This document shows positions 31,412 to 39,944 of a stretch of 64,000 bases of DNA, piece after piece. Origin of the DNA: Cryomorphaceae bacterium (GTDB lineage: Bacteria; Bacteroidota; Bacteroidia; Flavobacteriales; Schleiferiaceae). A model generated the notes under the pieces. It was not told the origin of the DNA, made no database searches, and was given only the letters and a program-made list of their open reading frames with translations. The DNA is taken from positions 1-64,000 of the forward strand of contig JAJTFK010000004.1 in assembly GCA_021298655.1 (NCBI GenBank), in the 5' to 3' direction. A program made the position numbers and the translations under genes. The first letter of the stretch is position 1. Each line of letters begins with the position of its first letter.

Positions 31412-33181
31412 TTAGCCGTTCATGGAAACGAGGAATTCCTCGTTGTTGCGGGTCTTGCTCATGCGGTCCTCGAGGAACTCCATGGCTTCGACCGGCGTCA
31501 TGTCGGCCAGGTGTCGGCGTAGGATGTACATGCGGTTCAGTACCTCGGGCAGCAGAAGCATGTCTTCCTTGCGGGTTCCCGAAGCAATGAGGTCGATAGC
31601 CGGCCAAATGCGGCGGTTGGCAATGCGGCGGTCGAGCTGCATCTCCATGTTGCCGGTTCCCTTAAACTCTTCGAAGATGACTTCGTCCATTTTGGAGCCG
31701 GTGTCGATCAGCGCCGTGGCCAAAATCGTCAGCGAACCGCCGTTTTCAATATTTCGTGCCGCACCAAAGAAGCGCTTGGGCTTGTGGAGGGCATTCGCAT
31801 CGACACCTCCCGAAAGCACCTTGCCCGAGGCCGGGCTCACGGTGTTGTAGGCGCGCGCCAGGCGGGTGATGGAATCGAGCAATATCACGACGTCGTGTCC
31901 GCTCTCTACCAGGCGCTTGGCCTTTTCAAGGACAATGTTGGCTACGCGCACGTGGCGTTCGGCGGGCTCGTCAAAGGTCGACGCCACGACTTCGGCGTTC
32001 ACGCTGCGCGCCATGTCGGTTACCTCTTCGGGGCGCTCGTCGATGAGCAGAATGATCATGTAGACTTCCGGGTGGTTGGCCGCGATGGCGTTGGCTACCT
32101 CCTTGAGCAGGGTCGTTTTACCCGTTTTGGGTTGCGCCACGATGAGTCCGCGCTGGCCCTTGCCAATCGGAGAAACCAGGTCGATGATGCGCGTGCTGAT
32201 GGTGGCCTTTCGCCCGGTGAGGTTGAATTTCTCTTCGGGGAACAAGGGAGTCAGGTGCTCAAAGGCCACGCGGTCGCGAATGAAGTCGGGATTCTTGCCG
32301 TTGATCATGTGGACCTTGGTCAGCGGGAAGAATTTTTCTTGGTCGCGTGGAGGACGAACCTCACCGCGCACGGTGTCGCCCGTCTTCAGCCCATAGTGCT
32401 TGATTTGCTGCTGGGTTAATAGGACGTCGTCGGGCGAGTTCAGGTAGTTGTAGTCGCTCGAGCGCAGGAATCCGAAGCCCTCGGGCATGATTTCCACCAC
32501 GCCTTCGGTCGGGATTATTCCCTCGAATTCGTAAACAGGCTCTTGGACTTTGGGTTGACGGGGCTCACGGGGCTCGCGGGGTTCGCGGGGGGCGCGGTCG
32601 TCGCGCGGACCCCGGTCTTCTCGCGGGCTGCGCTCTTCCCAACCTTCGCGGCGCGGGCGGTCGTCCCGGGGTCCACGGTCTTCACGGGGTCCTCGGTCGT
32701 CGCGTTGGCTGCGTTCCTGGCGCGGACCGCGTTCTTCCCAGCCCTCGCGGCGCGGGCGGTCCTCTCGGGGCTCTCGGTCGTCGCGGGGAGCGCGGTCTTC
32801 ACGGGGTGCACGGTCGTCGCGTTGGCTTCGTTCCTGGCGCGGACCGCGCTCTTCCCAACCTTCGCGCCGCGGGCGATCTTCGCGCAGTGGGCGTTCGCCC
32901 TGCGGCGCGGCCGAATCGGCATCGGAATCCGAGGCGGCTCCTTCGCGCGTTCCGGCCTCGCTGCGTGCGGGTCGTCCGCGACGGCGTCCCTCGGCGGGAC
33001 CCGATTCCGGCGTGCGGTCCGCAGACGGCGTCGCGGCAGGCGCACCGCCTTCGCCGAGTTGCTGAATGGCTTCGAGGAGTTCGGGCTTGCGCAGGTAGCG
33101 CGCTTTGGGAACGCCCAATGATTCCGCTAATTCTTTAAGCTCGGGTAGTTTGCGGTCCGAGAGATCAGGCATTGACGCCAT
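31412..33181 (-). CDS. rho: Transcription termination factor Rho
   Basis: 589 residues, RNA-dependent helicase that ends transcription. Order: N-terminal Rho_N helices (1-45), an Arg/Asp/Glu-rich low-complexity insert (~65-210), the RNA-binding cold-shock domain with [10 protein letters not shown] and NYLNSPDDV (~230-300), then the ATPase: Walker [14 protein letters not shown] (~348-360), Walker B VVILLD (~431-436), Q- and R-loop regions up to [10 protein letters not shown]. The insert is a repeat array (separate entry). ATG 33181 is chosen; the frame is open to 33268, beyond the promoter box at 33258-33265. Confidence 0.95.
   Translation of the reverse strand: MASMPDLSDRKLPELKELAESLGVPKARYLRKPELLEAIQQLGEGGAPAATPSADRTPESGPAEGRRRGRPARSEAGTREGAASDSDADSAAPQGERPLREDRPRREGWEERGPRQERSQRDDRAPREDRAPRDDREPREDRPRREGWEERGPRQERSQRDDRGPREDRGPRDDRPRREGWEERSPREDRGPRDDRAPREPREPREPRQPKVQEPVYEFEGIIPTEGVVEIMPEGFGFLRSSDYNYLNSPDDVLLTQQQIKHYGLKTGDTVRGEVRPPRDQEKFFPLTKVHMINGKNPDFIRDRVAFEHLTPLFPEEKFNLTGRKATISTRIIDLVSPIGKGQRGLIVAQPKTGKTTLLKEVANAIAANHPEVYMIILLIDERPEEVTDMARSVNAEVVASTFDEPAERHVRVANIVLEKAKRLVESGHDVVILLDSITRLARAYNTVSPASGKVLSGGVDANALHKPKRFFGAARNIENGGSLTILATALIDTGSKMDEVIFEEFKGTGNMEMQLDRRIANRRIWPAIDLIASGTRKEDMLLLPEVLNRMYILRRHLADMTPVEAMEFLEDRMSKTRNNEEFLVSMNG
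32558..32890 (-). repeat. Imperfect repeats coding the Arg/Asp-rich insert of Rho
   Basis: Residues ~98-208 of Rho are built from units of about 39 residues beginning [11 protein letters not shown] and continuing with RDDR-, PRED- and PRDD- steps; two near-complete units and a shorter third are visible. DNA copies differ at many third positions, so the repeat is old or under codon drift. Confidence 0.75.
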
Positions 33182-33257
33182 ACCAATAAGGGTGTAAGGA
33201 ACTAAAAAACAGGAATGTAGAAGAGAAGTTGAACCGAATTCCGGCTCGTTGATGGAG

Positions 33258-33265
33258 CAAATATA
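33258..33265 (-). promoter_or_regulatory. -7 box of rho (long leader)
   Basis: Perfect TATATTTG on the minus strand, 76 bases before the rho ATG. The leader of roughly 70 nt is the longest seen for a gene in this window, consistent with Rho autoregulation, though that is inference. Confidence 0.5.
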
Positions 33266-33299
33266 CACGAAGCGTCGCTATACCTGAACTTTGCACATT

Positions 33300-33677
33300 A
33301 TGTGGCAGCGAATTCAAACCCTTTACATGGCCCTAGCGGCCGGTTCCATGTTTGCCGTGGGTGCGGCGAATCCAACGGAGTGGTCCTCACTCTTGGCTGG
33401 TCTGGGCGTGGCCCTGTTCACCGCAAACACCACCTACTTTCGGCACCGGCAGCGCCAATTTGTGGTCAATCGGGTCGGAATCCTGGCCGCCTTTGCCCTC
33501 GAGGTGGTCTACGTGATCCCGGTACTCAACGGCAGCCCAAACGCGGATCAATCTTGGTCCATAGCCCTTCCGTTGGTAGCGGTCGTGTTCGCGTCCATGG
33601 CGAACCGCGCCATCCAGTCCGATGAGGCTAAAGTCCGAGAGGCCGACAGTTTTCGCCCGAAGAAAAGAAAAAAGTAG
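33300..33677 (+). CDS. DUF4293 family membrane protein
   Basis: 125 residues with four hydrophobic segments. The start WQRIQTLYMALAAGSMF and the closing NRAIQSDEAKVREADSFRP are the two conserved ends of DUF4293, a small Bacteroidota membrane family with no known function, commonly next to rho as here. The C-terminus is highly basic (KKRKK). A GAACTTTG element lies at 33286-33293. Confidence 0.85.
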   Translation: MWQRIQTLYMALAAGSMFAVGAANPTEWSSLLAGLGVALFTANTTYFRHRQRQFVVNRVGILAAFALEVVYVIPVLNGSPNADQSWSIALPLVAVVFASMANRAIQSDEAKVREADSFRPKKRKK

Positions 33678-34205
33678 CTAGGGCTGGAGGGCGCCCCGCG
33701 CTCCGAGTTCAATTACCGCCAAATCGCATACCTGGCCGTCGCGCAGGGTGAAGCGAAGCATGGTTCGCACTTTGTGAAACCCGTGGACGCCGCAGGCCCC
33801 GGGGTTGATGCAAAGCACGCCCGACGGATCGCGTCCCACCCGCAAAATATGGGAGTGACCGCATATCAGGACGTCAGCGGGTTCGCTTCGAAGCGCAGCC
33901 TTGATCGACGCGGGCAATCGGCCTGCCGGACCGGCGATGTGGGTAATCCAGAACCGCAGTCCGCCCAGGGTAAAACGCTGGTCTTGAGGCCAAACACGGC
34001 GCAGTGTGGCGCCGTCAATGTTCCCGTAGACGCCGCGCACGGGCTTGCCCAGGGCCGCTAGCCGATCAACTACGTCGAGGGAGCCGACGTCGCCTGCATG
34101 CCAGATTTCGTCGGCCGCCGCCGCGTGGACCAGGATTCGGTCATCGAGGTGGCCGTGGGTGTCGGACAGCACGAGAATGGAGGGGGCGCTACCTTTGGCG
34201 TTCAT
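33678..34205 (-). CDS. YfcE/MJ0936-type metallophosphoesterase
   Basis: 175 residues. Calcineurin-like motifs in order: LVLSDTHG (residues ~11-18), WHAGDVGS (~36), GVYGNIDG (~58), and THIAGPAG / CGHSHILRVG with GHSH near 115. These bind two metals and cleave phosphodiesters; cellular substrate unknown. The ATG shares CATG with the divergent truA start. It abuts the DUF4293 stop at its 3' end. Confidence 0.88.
   Translation of the reverse strand: MNAKGSAPSILVLSDTHGHLDDRILVHAAAADEIWHAGDVGSLDVVDRLAALGKPVRGVYGNIDGATLRRVWPQDQRFTLGGLRFWITHIAGPAGRLPASIKAALRSEPADVLICGHSHILRVGRDPSGVLCINPGACGVHGFHKVRTMLRFTLRDGQVCDLAVIELGARGALQP
34190..34197 (+). promoter_or_regulatory. -7 box of truA, inside the divergent phosphoesterase gene
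   Basis: Perfect TACCTTTG, six bases before the truA ATG at 34204; these bases encode residues 3-5 of the opposite gene. Confidence 0.55.
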
Positions 34206-34995
34206 GGAGTCCCAAAGTTCGCACCTGCGTCGATACGCGCTTCGCCTGGCCTACCACGGCGCCGATTTTTTTGGTTGGCAGCGCCAGCCCGAAGGCCGAA
34301 CGGTGCAGGGTGTTCTGGAAACTTCGCTTGGGCAGTGGTTGCGCGCCGACGTTTCGGTGGTCGGGGTGGGCCGCACCGACACGGGCGTGCATGCGCAGAA
34401 TTACGTGGCGCATCTCGAGGTGGACCGCGAGGTGGACTGCGCCGAGCTCGTGTTCCGCATGAACCGCTTTTTGCCCGAGGACATCGTGTTTTTTGAGGCC
34501 GTACCGGTGGCCGACGACGTGCACGCCCGATTCAGTGCCGTGACCCGCGGCTATTCCTACCGGATTCAGCGCCGAAAAAGTGCGTTTGGACGCGATACCG
34601 CATGGCAGTACGAGCGCGAACTCAACCTGGATTTGCTGCGCGAAATGGCGCTGTCGATCCTCGGCGAGCATCATTTTGGGGCATTTGAACGGAGTGGCGG
34701 CGCCGACACCAACGGCATCTGCACGGTTCACCTCGCCCGCTGGGTGGTCGATGGGGAGGTCCTCGAGTTTCACGTAGTCGGCAACCGGTTTTTGCGCAAC
34801 ATGGTTCGGTCCTTGGTCGGAACCATGGTCGAGCAGGCCGTAGCCGACCGCGGAATGGCGGAATGGAACCGCATTTTTTCTAGCCAAAAAAGGACGGAAT
34901 CGGGCCCCTCGGCCCCGGCACACGGGCTTACCTTTGCGGGCGCGCAGTTCGCGGCGCCCCTGTTCGATGGCCGAGAAAACCCCCACTTCATCTAA
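34204..34995 (+). CDS. truA: tRNA pseudouridine(38-40) synthase
   Basis: 263 residues. Converts uridines 38-40 of tRNA anticodon arms to pseudouridine. The catalytic Asp is in GVGRTDTGVHA near residue 60; LAYHGADFFGWQRQPEGRTVQ is the typical N-terminal strand. The GNRFLRNMVRSLVGTM motif is at ~200. The frame is open back to 34045, but the ATG at 34204 matches the family start. It overlaps the ABC exporter gene by 29 bases. Confidence 0.95.
   Translation: MESQSSHLRRYALRLAYHGADFFGWQRQPEGRTVQGVLETSLGQWLRADVSVVGVGRTDTGVHAQNYVAHLEVDREVDCAELVFRMNRFLPEDIVFFEAVPVADDVHARFSAVTRGYSYRIQRRKSAFGRDTAWQYERELNLDLLREMALSILGEHHFGAFERSGGADTNGICTVHLARWVVDGEVLEFHVVGNRFLRNMVRSLVGTMVEQAVADRGMAEWNRIFSSQKRTESGPSAPAHGLTFAGAQFAAPLFDGRENPHFI
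34929..34936 (+). promoter_or_regulatory. -7 box of the ABC exporter gene, inside truA
   Basis: Perfect TACCTTTG, 30 bases before the ATG at 34967, within the last 70 bases of truA. Confidence 0.4.
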
Positions 34996-36757
34996 AAGCG
35001 TTAGCGGCAAGGCCTTTGACTGGGCCGTGCTGCGCCGCGTGCTGCGTTTTGCGCAGCCCTACCGGACGCTGCTCCTGAGCGCGGGCATATTGAGTGTGGC
35101 ACTCGGAGCCGTGACCACGGTCCGCCCCTACTTGGTCCAGCTCGCCGTCGATTTTGCGGTTGAAGACGGGAACCTCAGCATGCTGCGCTGGAGCATTGCC
35201 GCCCTCATGCTGACGCTGGTGCTCGAGGGCATCGGTCAATGGTTTTTTGTTTTGGCGACCAACGAGCTGGGTCAAAAGGTGATTCGCGACGTGCGGGTCA
35301 AGCTCTTTGGTCAATTGCTTCACTACCGTGCGGCGTTTTTCGACCGGACTCCCGTCGGACAACTCGTTACCCGCACCGTGAGCGACGTCGAAACTATGGC
35401 CGATATTTTTGCCGAGGGCCTTCTGGTCATTTTTGGTGATTTGTTCAAAATCGCGGTCATGGTAGTGGCCATGTTCCTGCTTTTTGATCCCGGAATGGTT
35501 GCGGTAAGCCTGTCGGTTGTGCCGATTTTGTATGTGGCCACGCGCTGGTTTCAAAAGAGCATCAAGGGGGCATTTACCGACGTGCGCAACCAAGTTGCGG
35601 CGTTAAATTCCTTTGTTCAGGAGCGGATTACGGGCATGGCCGTCGTCCAACTTTTTGGGCGCGAGGGCGAGGAAGCCCGTCGCTTTGACGCCATCAACCA
35701 ACGCCACCGCGACGCCAACATTAAGAGCATCTGGTACTTTTCGCTGTTTTTCCCCATTATTGATATGCTGTCGGCGCTGTCTATTGGCCTGGCCATTTGG
35801 TATGGCGGTTGGCGCTCGCTGGTTGCCCCGGGCAGCGTGAGCATCGGCGACCTAACGGCGCTGATCATGTTCATCAACATGCTCTACCGTCCGCTGCGCC
35901 AGCTCGCGGATCGGTTTAACACCCTTCAAATGGGAATGGTTGCCAGCGACCGCGTGCTCAAGTTGGTGGAGCAAACGGATCAGCTGGAGCGCCCCGGAAC
36001 CCACCAAGCACCCCATGTTCGGGGTCTGGTCGAGTTCGACGACCTCTATTTTGGCTACCTCGAGGACCAACTCGTGCTTCACGGCGTGACGCTGCGGGCG
36101 GAACCCGGCGAGATGCTCGCGTTGGTCGGGTCCACCGGCAGCGGAAAGTCTACCCTGATTGGCTTGCTGGCGGGCATGTACCACCCAAGCCGGGGCGACG
36201 TTCGGGTCGACGGCGTTCCGGTTCGCGCATGGGATTTTAACGCGCTTCGCAGCCGAATGGCCTTGGTTCAGCAGGATGTGTTTTTATTCAGCGATACCGT
36301 GCGCAACAACGTGACGCTGTACCGACCCATGCCCGATGAGCGAATTTGGGCCGCCGCCGCCGAAATGGGCATTAAGGACTTTTTGGAGGGGCTTCCTGGG
36401 GGCTTGGACTACGACGTCAAAGAGCGCGGCGGCATGCTCTCTACCGGCCAGCGCCAATTGCTTGCGTTTTTGCGCGCCTACCTAGCCAATCCCGACGTCC
36501 TGATTTTGGACGAAGCAACGTCCTCGGTGGATTCCCAGTCCGAAGCATGGATTCAAAAGGCAACCGAGCGGATCACCAAAGGCCGAACTTCGGTGGTGGT
36601 GGCGCACCGCCTGGCCACGGTCCTTCACGCCGACCGGATCGCGGTTCTGGAGCACGGGAAGGTTGTGGAACAGGGTACCCACCGCGAGCTGCTCGATCGG
36701 GCCGGGGTGTACGCCAACCTCTACGCCAAGCAGTTTTTTGGTTCCGAGGCCCGTTAG
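34967..36757 (+). CDS. ABC exporter, MsbA/multidrug type (half transporter)
   Basis: 596 residues: six membrane helices (~30-320) fused to an ATPase. Walker A LVGSTGSGKSTLIGL near residue 390, Walker B VLILDEATSSVD near 515, and the signature LSTGQ where most have LSGGQ. Homologues move lipids or drugs outward as homodimers; the cargo cannot be inferred. A long ORF starts at 34934, but MAEKTPTSSK at 34967 precedes the conserved part. Its TAG stop shares TTAG with the next, convergent gene. Confidence 0.9.
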   Translation: MAEKTPTSSKSVSGKAFDWAVLRRVLRFAQPYRTLLLSAGILSVALGAVTTVRPYLVQLAVDFAVEDGNLSMLRWSIAALMLTLVLEGIGQWFFVLATNELGQKVIRDVRVKLFGQLLHYRAAFFDRTPVGQLVTRTVSDVETMADIFAEGLLVIFGDLFKIAVMVVAMFLLFDPGMVAVSLSVVPILYVATRWFQKSIKGAFTDVRNQVAALNSFVQERITGMAVVQLFGREGEEARRFDAINQRHRDANIKSIWYFSLFFPIIDMLSALSIGLAIWYGGWRSLVAPGSVSIGDLTALIMFINMLYRPLRQLADRFNTLQMGMVASDRVLKLVEQTDQLERPGTHQAPHVRGLVEFDDLYFGYLEDQLVLHGVTLRAEPGEMLALVGSTGSGKSTLIGLLAGMYHPSRGDVRVDGVPVRAWDFNALRSRMALVQQDVFLFSDTVRNNVTLYRPMPDERIWAAAAEMGIKDFLEGLPGGLDYDVKERGGMLSTGQRQLLAFLRAYLANPDVLILDEATSSVDSQSEAWIQKATERITKGRTSVVVAHRLATVLHADRIAVLEHGKVVEQGTHRELLDRAGVYANLYAKQFFGSEAR

Positions 36758-37257
36758 CGCGTCACGCTGATGCCCTTGGCTTCAAGTTCGGTTAAGACCT
36801 GTTCCCACTCGTCCGGGCGGGTGATTTGAAAACCGAAGCTCGGGGCATTCGTTCGCGCAAAAAAAGCGTAGTGCCCTTCGTTAAACGCGTAGGCGATGAC
36901 GCGGTCGGCGCGCTTCCAGCCGGTCATCCGCACGCCGTAGCCCATAAAATCGCCCATGGGGTCGACCTTTCGGTGGGTAACGCGCACCACTTCGGACCAA
37001 TCCACGTGCTTGGGACCGATGTTGAAGGGGCGGTAGCTGATGTCAATCCCGCTGGGCCCCACGGCAATTCGGCAGGGCCGCATCAAAAGCCAGCCCGTAA
37101 AAACCTGAACCAACGAAATGATCAAGGCGGCAAGGAGTGCCTCGGTGTTCCACCCATCCTGACTCGCCAGGGCGAGCGTCATGACCAGGGTCGAGCCTCC
37201 CGTAATCGCAATAATCCATAGAAACGCCCTGGGTATTCGGAACTCTTCGCGGTACAT
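36754..37257 (-). CDS. Membrane protein with PH-like soluble domain
   Basis: 167 residues. Two N-terminal membrane helices (FLWIIAITGGSTLVMTLAL and ALLAALIISLVQVFTGWLL) are followed by a ~100-residue domain whose pattern (IAVGPSGIDISYRPFN, WSEVVRVTHRKV, the closing ITRPDEWEQVLTEL helix) resembles bacterial PH-like domains. Family not firmly identified, function unknown. A TATCTTTA box precedes the ATG at 37257. Confidence 0.7.
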   Translation of the reverse strand: MYREEFRIPRAFLWIIAITGGSTLVMTLALASQDGWNTEALLAALIISLVQVFTGWLLMRPCRIAVGPSGIDISYRPFNIGPKHVDWSEVVRVTHRKVDPMGDFMGYGVRMTGWKRADRVIAYAFNEGHYAFFARTNAPSFGFQITRPDEWEQVLTELEAKGISVTR

Positions 37258-37262
37258 GCGGC

Positions 37263-37270
37263 TAAAGATA
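37263..37270 (-). promoter_or_regulatory. -7 box of the PH-like gene
   Basis: TATCTTTA on the minus strand, five bases before the ATG at 37257. Confidence 0.45.
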
Positions 37271-37275
37271 GCGGA

Positions 37276-38160
37276 CTAGACCAGGTCTTCCAAGGCGGAC
37301 CGCAGATCGCCAAAGCGGTAGGTGAACCCGATTCCGCGCCATTTTTCGGCGGAACATCGCGTACTCATTAGGGCAATTTGGGCCATTTCGCCCAGCACCA
37401 ATCGAAGCGCGACGGCCGGCGGGGCCGGAACCCAAAAGGGTTTTCGGAGTACCGATGCCAGGGTGCGGCTAAAGTCCCTGTTGGTGGCGGACGCGGGTCC
37501 CACGCCGTTCCAAACGCCGCTCAGGCTTCGGTCGGTTGCCAAGCGCAGGATCATTTGGGCCAAATCGTCGACGTGGATCCAGGGCATCCAATGGCGGCCG
37601 CTGCCCAAGGCGCTACCGAGCCCCAAGCGAAACAGCGGAAGCAGGGTGCCGAGTACGCCGCCGCCCCGACCGAGGACAATGCCAATCCGAAGCTTGGCCA
37701 CCCGCATGCCCAGTTCCTCAAACCGGTCGGCTTGGGCTTCCCAAGCGCGGACCACATCGCCTAAGAATCCGGGTGCGCCTCCGTCGTCTTCGGTGTAGGT
37801 TCGATCCAGGCTGTTCGGGTAGATTCCGACGGCCGAAGCGCTAACCAATACTTCGGGCCGATGCTCCAAGGCTGCGAGTGCCCGGTACAGCGTTTCGGCA
37901 CCCTGAACGCGGCTGTCCATGATGGCGTTCCGGTGCTTGGCGGTCCAGCGCTCCGAAACCGAGGCGCCGGCCAAGTGGATTACGCCGTGAACGCCCTCGA
38001 GGGCGGCGGGGTCCACCGATCCTTGGGCCGGATTCCACGCAAATTCGCCCGGTTTTTTTGGGGTTCGCGTCAGAATTCGAACGTCATGGCCCTGAGACGT
38101 TAGTGCCCGGTGTACGGCGCGACCGACCAATCCACTTCCGCCCGTGATGCAGTAAATCAT
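37276..38160 (-). CDS. TIGR01777 family NAD(P)-binding epimerase-like protein (YfcH)
   Basis: 294 residues. Extended SDR fold with the nucleotide-binding ITGGSGLVGRAVHRAL at the N-terminus and HLAGASVSERW near residue 65; the C-terminal DUF1731 region includes RKPFWVPAPPAVALRLVLGEMA. Enzymatic activity of this family is unassigned. Short intergenic space to the upstream gene on the opposite strand (40 bp). Confidence 0.88.
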   Translation of the reverse strand: MIYCITGGSGLVGRAVHRALTSQGHDVRILTRTPKKPGEFAWNPAQGSVDPAALEGVHGVIHLAGASVSERWTAKHRNAIMDSRVQGAETLYRALAALEHRPEVLVSASAVGIYPNSLDRTYTEDDGGAPGFLGDVVRAWEAQADRFEELGMRVAKLRIGIVLGRGGGVLGTLLPLFRLGLGSALGSGRHWMPWIHVDDLAQMILRLATDRSLSGVWNGVGPASATNRDFSRTLASVLRKPFWVPAPPAVALRLVLGEMAQIALMSTRCSAEKWRGIGFTYRFGDLRSALEDLV

Positions 38161-38200
38161 ACTGGGTTAACCCGATCTTCGCAGCTCGGTTCATCAATCC

Positions 38201-38779
38201 ATGCATTCCCTCGAGCCCCACAGCGCCTGGCGCACGCGATACCTCGCCTCCGAAGATGCACGGAGTCCGTTTTATTTGGATCAAGGCGCCCCCAGCAACG
38301 GGGCCTACCACCAGATGTACGATTTTGTCATTCACCCGGAATGGGACGACATCGGCTGCGAAACGCTCTTTCTCAAGGTGCTCTTCGTGGACTACTCCGA
38401 GGGTTGTGCGGTGATTGAGTTCCTGGGCGAATGGAACGATGCCCTGCACAACGACGTGATGGAACTCAAGCGCCGGGTGATTGATCCGATGCTCGCCGAA
38501 GGCATCGTGCGCTTTGTGCTCGTTGGCGACAACCTGCTGAATTTTCATGCGGCCGACGCGGATTACTATGCCGAATGGGCCGAAGAAGTAGAGGCCGATG
38601 GGGGGTGGATCGTGGGCCTGAATTTCAGGGATCACGTTGCCGACGAAGTGGCGCGCGCACGTCTGGGCCGATACATCTGGACCGGACCCCGCTTTCGCTT
38701 GGCTTCGTGGCGGGCTCAAGACCCGCTGCGCCTTTGCCAGGCCGTCGAGGTCATGGTGCAGAAACGGCTAGGTATCTAG
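38201..38779 (+). CDS. Conserved hypothetical protein of Bacteroidota
   Basis: 192 residues, soluble, acidic. It opens MHSLEPHSAWRTRYLASEDA with a following SPFY, a start I recall from uncharacterised flavobacterial proteins, and contains FLKVLFVDYSEGCAVIEFLG and FVLVGDNLLNFHAADADYY. No catalytic motif is obvious. No function can be given. The gene stands alone, divergent from the epimerase gene and convergent with ilvE (35 bp). Confidence 0.7.
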   Translation: MHSLEPHSAWRTRYLASEDARSPFYLDQGAPSNGAYHQMYDFVIHPEWDDIGCETLFLKVLFVDYSEGCAVIEFLGEWNDALHNDVMELKRRVIDPMLAEGIVRFVLVGDNLLNFHAADADYYAEWAEEVEADGGWIVGLNFRDHVADEVARARLGRYIWTGPRFRLASWRAQDPLRLCQAVEVMVQKRLGI

Positions 38780-38814
38780 CCAACCGCAGCGCGGATCTCG
38801 GTACAAGAAACGGG

Positions 38815-39864
38815 CTAAAGCGCCACGCGGTGCATCCAACCGTGGCGGTCTTCGGCGCGTCCGTAGCGAATGTCGGACAGGGCGGCGCGAACGCGGGCGG
38901 CGATGCCGTCTTCGGGAACCGGAACGTGGTGCAGCGTCTCTTCCATGCCAAAGGCCTCGATGGGGCTGACCACCGCGGCGGTGCCCATGCCAAAGGCCTC
39001 GTTGAGTTCGCCCGCCCGGGCGGCATCGATGATTTCCGCTACCGAGATGGGGCGTTCCTCTACGGCGATGCCCCATTCGCGGCACAGGGTGAGGATGGAA
39101 TCGCGGGTGATTCCCGCCAGAATGCGGTCGCTCAGCGCAGGCGTAATCAGGGTTCCGCGCACGACAAACGCGACGTTCATGGTTCCGGCTTCCTCAAAGT
39201 ACTCGTGGTTGTGGTGGTCGGTCCACAAAACCTGTTGGTAACCCTGCTGTACGGCCTCGCGGGTGGCCAAAAAGGCGCCGCCGTAGTTTCCGGCTGCCTT
39301 CGCAAAACCTACTCCGCCCGAAGTGGCACGGGTAAAATGGCGCTCGACTTTGACGCGCACTGGCTTGGTGTAGAGTTCGCCCGAGGGACTCGTAACGATG
39401 CCGAAGGTGTATTCTTCCGACGGACGGGCGGTGATGAATTCGCTGCTGCCGAACAAGAAGGGGCGCAGGTAGAGCGATTGGTTGGCTCCGCGCGGAACCC
39501 ACTCTTGGTCCATCTTAATCACGGCATCAAGCCCGTCGATGAAGAGGCGCTCGGGGAGCTCGGGAATCATCATGCGCTCGCCGCTGCGATTTAGGCGCTT
39601 GGCGTTGTCCAATGGGCGGAACACGGCAATCCCGCCGTCGGCTTGACGGTAGGCTTTTTGGCCCTCAAACACCGCCTGACCGTAGTGCAGGGCATGCAGT
39701 GCAAGGCCTTGCTTCAGGGGGCCATAGGGTTCCACGCGGCCTTCGTCCCAGCTTCCGTTGGCGAATTCGGCGTAAAAGGCGTGGTCCGACAATCCCGATC
39801 CAAAACCGAGGTTGGCAAAGTCAACCTCGCTAAGGCGAGATTGGGTGGTGCGGATAATCTTCAT
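38815..39864 (-). CDS. ilvE: Branched-chain amino acid aminotransferase
   Basis: 349 residues, fold-type IV PLP enzyme interconverting Leu/Ile/Val and their 2-oxo acids. YGPLKQGLALHALHYGQAVFEGQKAYR holds the N-terminal substrate region (quoted: LHALHYGQAVFEGQK); the PLP lysine is expected in the VLWTDHHNHEYFEEAGTMN region's preceding strand, and the GTAAVVSPI motif binds the cofactor phosphate near residue 295. The frame starts upstream at 39900; ATG 39864 (MKIIRTTQSRL) is chosen. Its promoter overlaps that of the divergent DUF4920 gene. Confidence 0.93.
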   Translation of the reverse strand: MKIIRTTQSRLSEVDFANLGFGSGLSDHAFYAEFANGSWDEGRVEPYGPLKQGLALHALHYGQAVFEGQKAYRQADGGIAVFRPLDNAKRLNRSGERMMIPELPERLFIDGLDAVIKMDQEWVPRGANQSLYLRPFLFGSSEFITARPSEEYTFGIVTSPSGELYTKPVRVKVERHFTRATSGGVGFAKAAGNYGGAFLATREAVQQGYQQVLWTDHHNHEYFEEAGTMNVAFVVRGTLITPALSDRILAGITRDSILTLCREWGIAVEERPISVAEIIDAARAGELNEAFGMGTAAVVSPIEAFGMEETLHHVPVPEDGIAARVRAALSDIRYGRAEDRHGWMHRVAL

Positions 39865-39907
39865 GGGCAAAAAAAGGGTTGTGCTTGACGTCCGCGCCAA
39901 AGCGCTG

Positions 39908-39915
39908 CAAAGGTA
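39908..39915 (-). promoter_or_regulatory. -7 box of ilvE
   Basis: Perfect TACCTTTG on the minus strand, 43 bases before the ilvE ATG; two bases from the divergent -7 box. Confidence 0.5.
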
Positions 39916-39917
39916 CG

Positions 39918-39925
39918 TATTTTTG
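39918..39925 (+). promoter_or_regulatory. -7 box of the DUF4920 operon
   Basis: Perfect TATTTTTG, 19 bases before the ATG at 39945. Confidence 0.5.
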
Positions 39926-39944
39926 CAGGGTAAAACCCCCTGTT

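Noticed and set aside
32558-32890. Regular repeats considered as a CRISPR array
   Set aside because: The units are in frame, encode an Arg/Asp-rich insert of Rho, and have no unique spacers of constant length.
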